From: Allobrachymonas sp.
GTDB lineage: Bacteria > Pseudomonadota > Gammaproteobacteria > Burkholderiales > Burkholderiaceae
NCBI GenBank assembly: GCA_030529305.1
Contig: JAUMXD010000061.1
Span: forward strand, 1-9,135
DNA length: 9,135 bases
Direction: 5' to 3'
The position numbers were made by a program, and so were the translations under genes. Shown one piece after another: positions 6,456 to 9,135 of this stretch (positions within the stretch are counted from its first letter, which is position 1; every line of letters starts with the position of its first letter). Below the pieces are notes generated by a model that saw nothing but the letters and a program-made list of their open reading frames with translations, ran no database searches and was not told the DNA's origin.

Positions 6456-7649
6456 ATGCACATTAAACTAACCAGAACTTTTCACCCAGTAGGCCAAGGA
6501 GCCTTTTATTCTGAGCGATTCACAACCACAGATGGCAAAGAGTTCAATGTCGTTTACGACTGCGGCACCCTCTCAGGAAGTAATTCAATCGAAAAAATTA
6601 TTAAAAACAACTTCAAAGGCAAGGAAATAGATATATTATTCATTTCCCACTTCGACAGCGATCACGTCAATGGCATCAAGCTCTTAAAAGACAACGCAGA
6701 AAAAATCAAAACCGTCATACTACCATTACTGGATAAGCAGCAAAAAATACTTCTCACACGAATATACAAATTTCTCGAAGGAGAAGACGGATACACTGCC
6801 AATTTAATCGATAACCCAGAAGATTTTTTTGGCAACGATACGAAAATTATAAAAATCAAACAAGTAACTGAAGAAGAGGGCACAAGCGATCCAATAAAAA
6901 ATTGGAACGACTTGGAAAAATCTGAAGAACTTCACAGCGGGACGATAATTCAACTCCCAACAGAATTTGCTGGCCAATATTTTTGGCAATATCAACCTTA
7001 CAACTACAAATTTCCAGAAAGAAATAGACAGCTTGCAGAGGCCCTAGCTCAATCAGAAATAAGCGAACAAGATTTGCAAAACCCAGATTATATCAAGCAC
7101 CCAGCAAATCAAAAAAAGATTAAAAAATTATATAACAGCCCAGCAATTGAAGGCACCATAAATGAAAACTCAATGCTTGTTTACTCCAACACACCAAGAC
7201 TAAACTGCATTAATTGCCACGATGAATCTCACTCAAAAATTTACCCCCCACTTCCCCTATGCCGCCTAGGCTACCTATGTCGCCTACGCCATCTATATTA
7301 TAAAAATCTTAAAGAATCCTACCGGCAAAAAAATAGGATGGGATGCATTTACACAGGAGATGCCAATTTAATAAAAATAATAAAGAACAAACTCTTCAAA
7401 AAAATCACACCAAATAGAGTTGGAACCATTCAGGTCGCACATCACGGAAGCCACAAAAACTTTGATATCGCATTTTTCAATAACAGTGGCACCAATTTAT
7501 TTTGCCCCATTTCTTTTGGCAGCAACAACACTTACGGACATCCATCTGGCAATGTATTAAATAACCTAATAGTTCACGGACACCTCCCTATTTTCATTGA
7601 CGAATTTGAAGAAAGTTCTTTTTCTCAAGTTTTTTATTTTTGCTGCTAA
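6456..7649 (+). CDS. Stand-alone ComEC/Rec2-type metallo-beta-lactamase-fold hydrolase
   Basis: This 397-residue soluble protein has the motif order of the ComEC/Rec2 MBL domain without its membrane parts. The N-terminal strand carries VGQG (12-15). The metal motif HFDSDH (65-70) follows the ComEC-type HxDxDH form rather than HxHxDH. YTGDAN contains Asp302, then come VAHHGSHKN (His329, His330) and SFGSNNTYGHP (His362). The usual metal ligands are thus present and the enzyme is probably active, most likely on a phosphodiester or nucleotide substrate (family inference). About 230 residues separate the first and second metal motifs, much more than in minimal ComEC MBL domains. This span includes a charged region and a Cys-rich segment (251-279). 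No signal peptide or transmembrane helix is seen. AAAGAGA lies ahead of the ATG. The gene is strikingly AT-rich: 20 of 60 bases are G or C at 6601-6660, against 40 of 60 at 4981-5040 in ppk1. This suggests horizontal acquisition. Confidence 0.88.
   Translation: MHIKLTRTFHPVGQGAFYSERFTTTDGKEFNVVYDCGTLSGSNSIEKIIKNNFKGKEIDILFISHFDSDHVNGIKLLKDNAEKIKTVILPLLDKQQKILLTRIYKFLEGEDGYTANLIDNPEDFFGNDTKIIKIKQVTEEEGTSDPIKNWNDLEKSEELHSGTIIQLPTEFAGQYFWQYQPYNYKFPERNRQLAEALAQSEISEQDLQNPDYIKHPANQKKIKKLYNSPAIEGTINENSMLVYSNTPRLNCINCHDESHSKIYPPLPLCRLGYLCRLRHLYYKNLKESYRQKNRMGCIYTGDANLIKIIKNKLFKKITPNRVGTIQVAHHGSHKNFDIAFFNNSGTNLFCPISFGSNNTYGHPSGNVLNNLIVHGHLPIFIDEFEESSFSQVFYFCC
7257..7292 (+). repeat. In-frame 18-base tandem repeat inside the MBL-fold gene
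   Basis: Two 18-base units, 7257-7274 and 7275-7292, differ at few positions and encode LCRLGY and LCRLRH (residues 268-279). A third, strongly diverged unit may follow (CTAT at 7293, encoding LYYKNL). The units are clearly more GC-rich than the surrounding gene, which points to a local expansion or a small insertion. Confidence 0.65.
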
Positions 7650-7658
7650 TAACACTTA

Positions 7659-7976
7659 TCAGCGAATTTCCCTGCCCCACCGCCAGCCTCCATCCGGCTG
7701 GCGTTGCAGGCGCAAGGCCTCGGCGCGGGGTTGGGGGGCGAGCAAGTCCCAGTCGCTGAGCACCATGCGGCGCAGGGTTTGGCCGTTGTTGGCTGCGCCA
7801 GGCAGGTCATGGTCTTGCGGTTTGTGGGTATGGCCGTGTACCAGCAGGGTGCAGCCATGCGTTTGCAGCCATTGCACGGCCAGGGTGGTGTCCACATCGG
7901 CATAGCCTTCTACGCCCAGTTCGTTTTTGCGCTGGCTGCTTTGTTGGCGCAGTTGCTGGGCCTGGGCCGTGGGCTG
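7659..7976 (-). pseudogene. lpxH: C-terminal fragment of UDP-2,3-diacylglucosamine hydrolase (lpxH remnant)
   Basis: About 105 codons match the C-terminal third of LpxH, the calcineurin-like hydrolase that makes lipid X in lipid A synthesis. The arginine/glutamine-rich helix ends in SSQRKN. It is followed by YADVDTTLAVQWLQTHGCTLLVHGHTHKP, with the metal-binding GHTH motif, then RRMVLSDWDLL near the end. The N-terminal part with the DxH, GDxxD and GNHD metal motifs is absent. Upstream of about 7976 the frame stays open to an ATG at 8072, but those 32 residues are antisense to a plus-strand membrane-protein remnant and do not resemble LpxH. A protein of 137 residues could be made from 8072 but would lack half the active site. 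Because LpxH or a substitute is normally essential, an intact copy or LpxI/LpxG is expected elsewhere. Its stop lies nine bases from the stop of the convergent MBL-fold gene. Confidence 0.85.
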
Positions 7977-8640
7977 CACCGCCACCGGGCTGATTGTGGC
8001 GGGCTTTGCCAACGGGCCGCAAACCCGCTTCTTGTGGCCGGCCCTGGTGGCTGGCGTGGCCTGGGTCGCCACCTACTTTGCCCTGTTCACACAAAAAAAA
8101 CAATGGCATGGTTTGGCGCGCCGTGATCTTTCACGCACGGCAAGGCCACTACAAACGCATGCTGCAAACCCTGCCGCTGTGGCCCGTAAGCTGGCTGCTG
8201 GCCTTGTTGTTTACCCTGCTCTACACAGGGCTGGCAAAGTCGGCAATACACGACTTGCCACCCTCATCCACCAGGGCAGTAACCAGATACTATGGATGCT
8301 TGTGCTGCGCGCCCTACGCGACGCCGGCATCTATCTGTTTTTTGCCTGGCGCAACACCCAGCGCAAACCGCTGGGCATGGCCTTGCTGACTTACGTGATG
8401 CTGGGCGGTGTGCTCCTGCTGTTCTTTACAGGTGCCCATAAGCGGTGGGCCAGCCTTTTTGAACCCATGACGGGGGCAGGAATAGAGGCTTTCATCAACC
8501 ACGTTGAACAAGGTGCAACATTCTTTACTCCCCTTTCCTGGCTGGCCATGGCGGCGCATCTGCTCATCGTAGGTGCCCTGCTGGTGTGGCGCTGGAAGCA
8601 GTCTGTGCAGTTGCCGCCTGAAGCTCCTCCGGCTGTTTGA
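7977..8640 (+). pseudogene. Frameshifted, 5'-truncated membrane-protein gene
   Basis: A multi-pass membrane protein can be followed only by changing frame. Segment one (about 7977-8100) reads GLIVAGFANGPQTRFLWPALV and then a hydrophobic helix ending in FALFTQ. At a run of eight A residues (8093-8100) the sensible reading moves one frame, giving MVWRAVIFHARQGHYKRML and the hydrophobic PVSWLLALLFTLLYTGLA to about 8243. Between about 8245 and 8275 it returns to the first frame, giving NQILWMLVLRALRDAGIYLFF, GMALLTYVMLGGVLLLFF and a last helix WLAMAAHLLIVGALLVWRW before the stop at 8638-8640. No start codon with a plausible N-terminus is seen; the 5' end is cut at the junction with the lpxH fragment. 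The segments look like an integral-membrane permease or a hypothetical membrane protein, but the family is not recognised. Confidence 0.7.
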
Positions 8641-8703
8641 ATCACCGCCCGCTTCATGGCAGCGGGTAACACCCCCAGCTGCGCCAACCACCAACGCAGG
8701 CAC

Positions 8704-8744
8704 AAAAAAAAACGTGGTCGCCGCAAGGGCTGCCACGGTTTTTT
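8704..8744. terminator. Bidirectional intrinsic terminator between the membrane-protein remnant and purB
   Basis: CGTGG (8713-8717) pairs with CCACG (8733-8737), and a further imperfect inner stem closes around GCAA. A run of nine A residues precedes the stem (8704-8712) and six T residues follow it (8739-8744). The hairpin therefore has a U-tail in both directions and fits two convergent units, the plus-strand remnant and minus-strand purB. Confidence 0.8.
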
Positions 8745-8797
8745 AATAGCTACAGGCTTTGTTTCAAAGGTCTGCAGCCCAATCAATCACGCTCGTA

Positions 8798-9135
8798 TCA
8801 CACCCGCTGCGCCAGCGCCACGGCCTGCCCGATGTAACTGGCAGGCGTAAGTGCCAATAGGCGCTCTTTTTCTTCTGCGGGAATTTCCAGGCTGCGAATC
8901 AAGGCGTGCATGTCTTCGGCCTTGACAGTTTTGCCGCGCGTTACAGCCTTGAGTTTTTCATAAGCGCCTTGCACACCGTAGCGGCGCATCACGGTCTGGA
9001 TGGGCTCGGCCAGCACTTCCCAGGCGTTGTCCAGGTCTTCGGCCAAGCGCTCTTCGTTCAGTTGCAGCTTGCCCAGGCCCGTTTGCAGCGATTGATGCGC
9101 CAGCACGGCATAGCCCAGGGCCACGCCCATATTGC
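8798..9135 (-). CDS. purB: Adenylosuccinate lyase (partial, C-terminal part)
   Basis: PurB cleaves SAICAR to AICAR and adenylosuccinate to AMP, releasing fumarate in both purine steps. The visible 112 codons are the C-terminus: NMGVALGYAVLAHQSL, then LAEDLDNAWEVLAEPIQTVMRRYG, YEKLKAVTRGK, and a tail with LTPASYIGQA, all closely matching the E. coli-type PurB C-terminal helical domain. The TGA stop is at 8798-8800. The catalytic residues lie in the missing part beyond the right edge. The gene appears intact as far as visible, and its transcript should end at the terminator at 8704-8744. Confidence 0.96.
   Translation of the reverse strand, partial: NMGVALGYAVLAHQSLQTGLGKLQLNEERLAEDLDNAWEVLAEPIQTVMRRYGVQGAYEKLKAVTRGKTVKAEDMHALIRSLEIPAEEKERLLALTPASYIGQAVALAQRV

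Noticed and set aside
6228..7675. TCCCTGC at both edges of the AT-rich islet (6228-6234 and 7669-7675) as a target-site duplication
   Set aside because: A 7-base match between two short edge regions is fairly likely by chance, the right copy lies inside lpxH coding sequence, and no terminal inverted repeats or integrase were found.
7681..7703. Perfect 8-bp stem (CGCCAGCC / GGCTGGCG) as a terminator for the MBL-fold gene
   Set aside because: It lies within the lpxH coding remnant and has no T-tract on the downstream side, so an intrinsic terminator is not supported.
7659..8072. Complete 137-residue minus-strand gene starting at 8072
   Set aside because: Only the part below about 7976 resembles LpxH; the first 32 residues are antisense to the membrane-protein remnant. 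Treated as a gene fragment.

Overview
The window reads like the chromosome of a high-G+C betaproteobacterium, probably Burkholderiales and Comamonadaceae-like. This is inferred from the protein sequences and codon choice of mlaF, miaB, ppk1, sixA, lpxH and purB; there is no rRNA in the window to confirm it. No tRNA, rRNA, CRISPR array or insertion sequence was recognised.

Layout from left to right. The left edge holds most of a minus-strand ATPase gene of the Mla phospholipid transporter (mlaF, cut by the window edge). A gene-free stretch of about 300 bases follows, then miaB (minus), which encodes the tRNA ms2i6A37 methylthiotransferase. Next is a minus-strand gene for a small exported protein of unknown function, with a clear intrinsic terminator between it and miaB. 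Divergent from it, after a spacer of about 400 bases, lies ppk1 (plus, polyphosphate kinase). It is followed by a sixA-like histidine phosphatase gene (plus) carrying an unusual acidic insert.

The right third is accessory in character. An AT-rich islet (about 6221 to 7650) holds one sizeable gene, a free-standing soluble ComEC/Rec2-type metallo-beta-lactamase-fold hydrolase. A possible 47-residue, very basic small ORF lies 17 bases upstream, and a 14-base exact direct repeat lies in the leader. The islet abuts a broken region: the C-terminal piece of lpxH (minus) joined head-to-head to a frameshifted, 5'-truncated membrane-protein gene (plus), as if one deletion had removed both 5' ends. A terminator that should work in both directions separates this debris from the 3' end of purB (minus, cut by the right edge).

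The housekeeping genes do not form one pathway: they cover outer-membrane lipid transport, tRNA modification, polyphosphate synthesis, phosphohistidine signalling and purine synthesis. The best candidate for something undescribed is the MBL-fold gene with its odd leader and internal cysteine-rich repeat. It could be a stand-alone defence or nucleic-acid/nucleotide-processing module, but the sequence alone does not establish a function.
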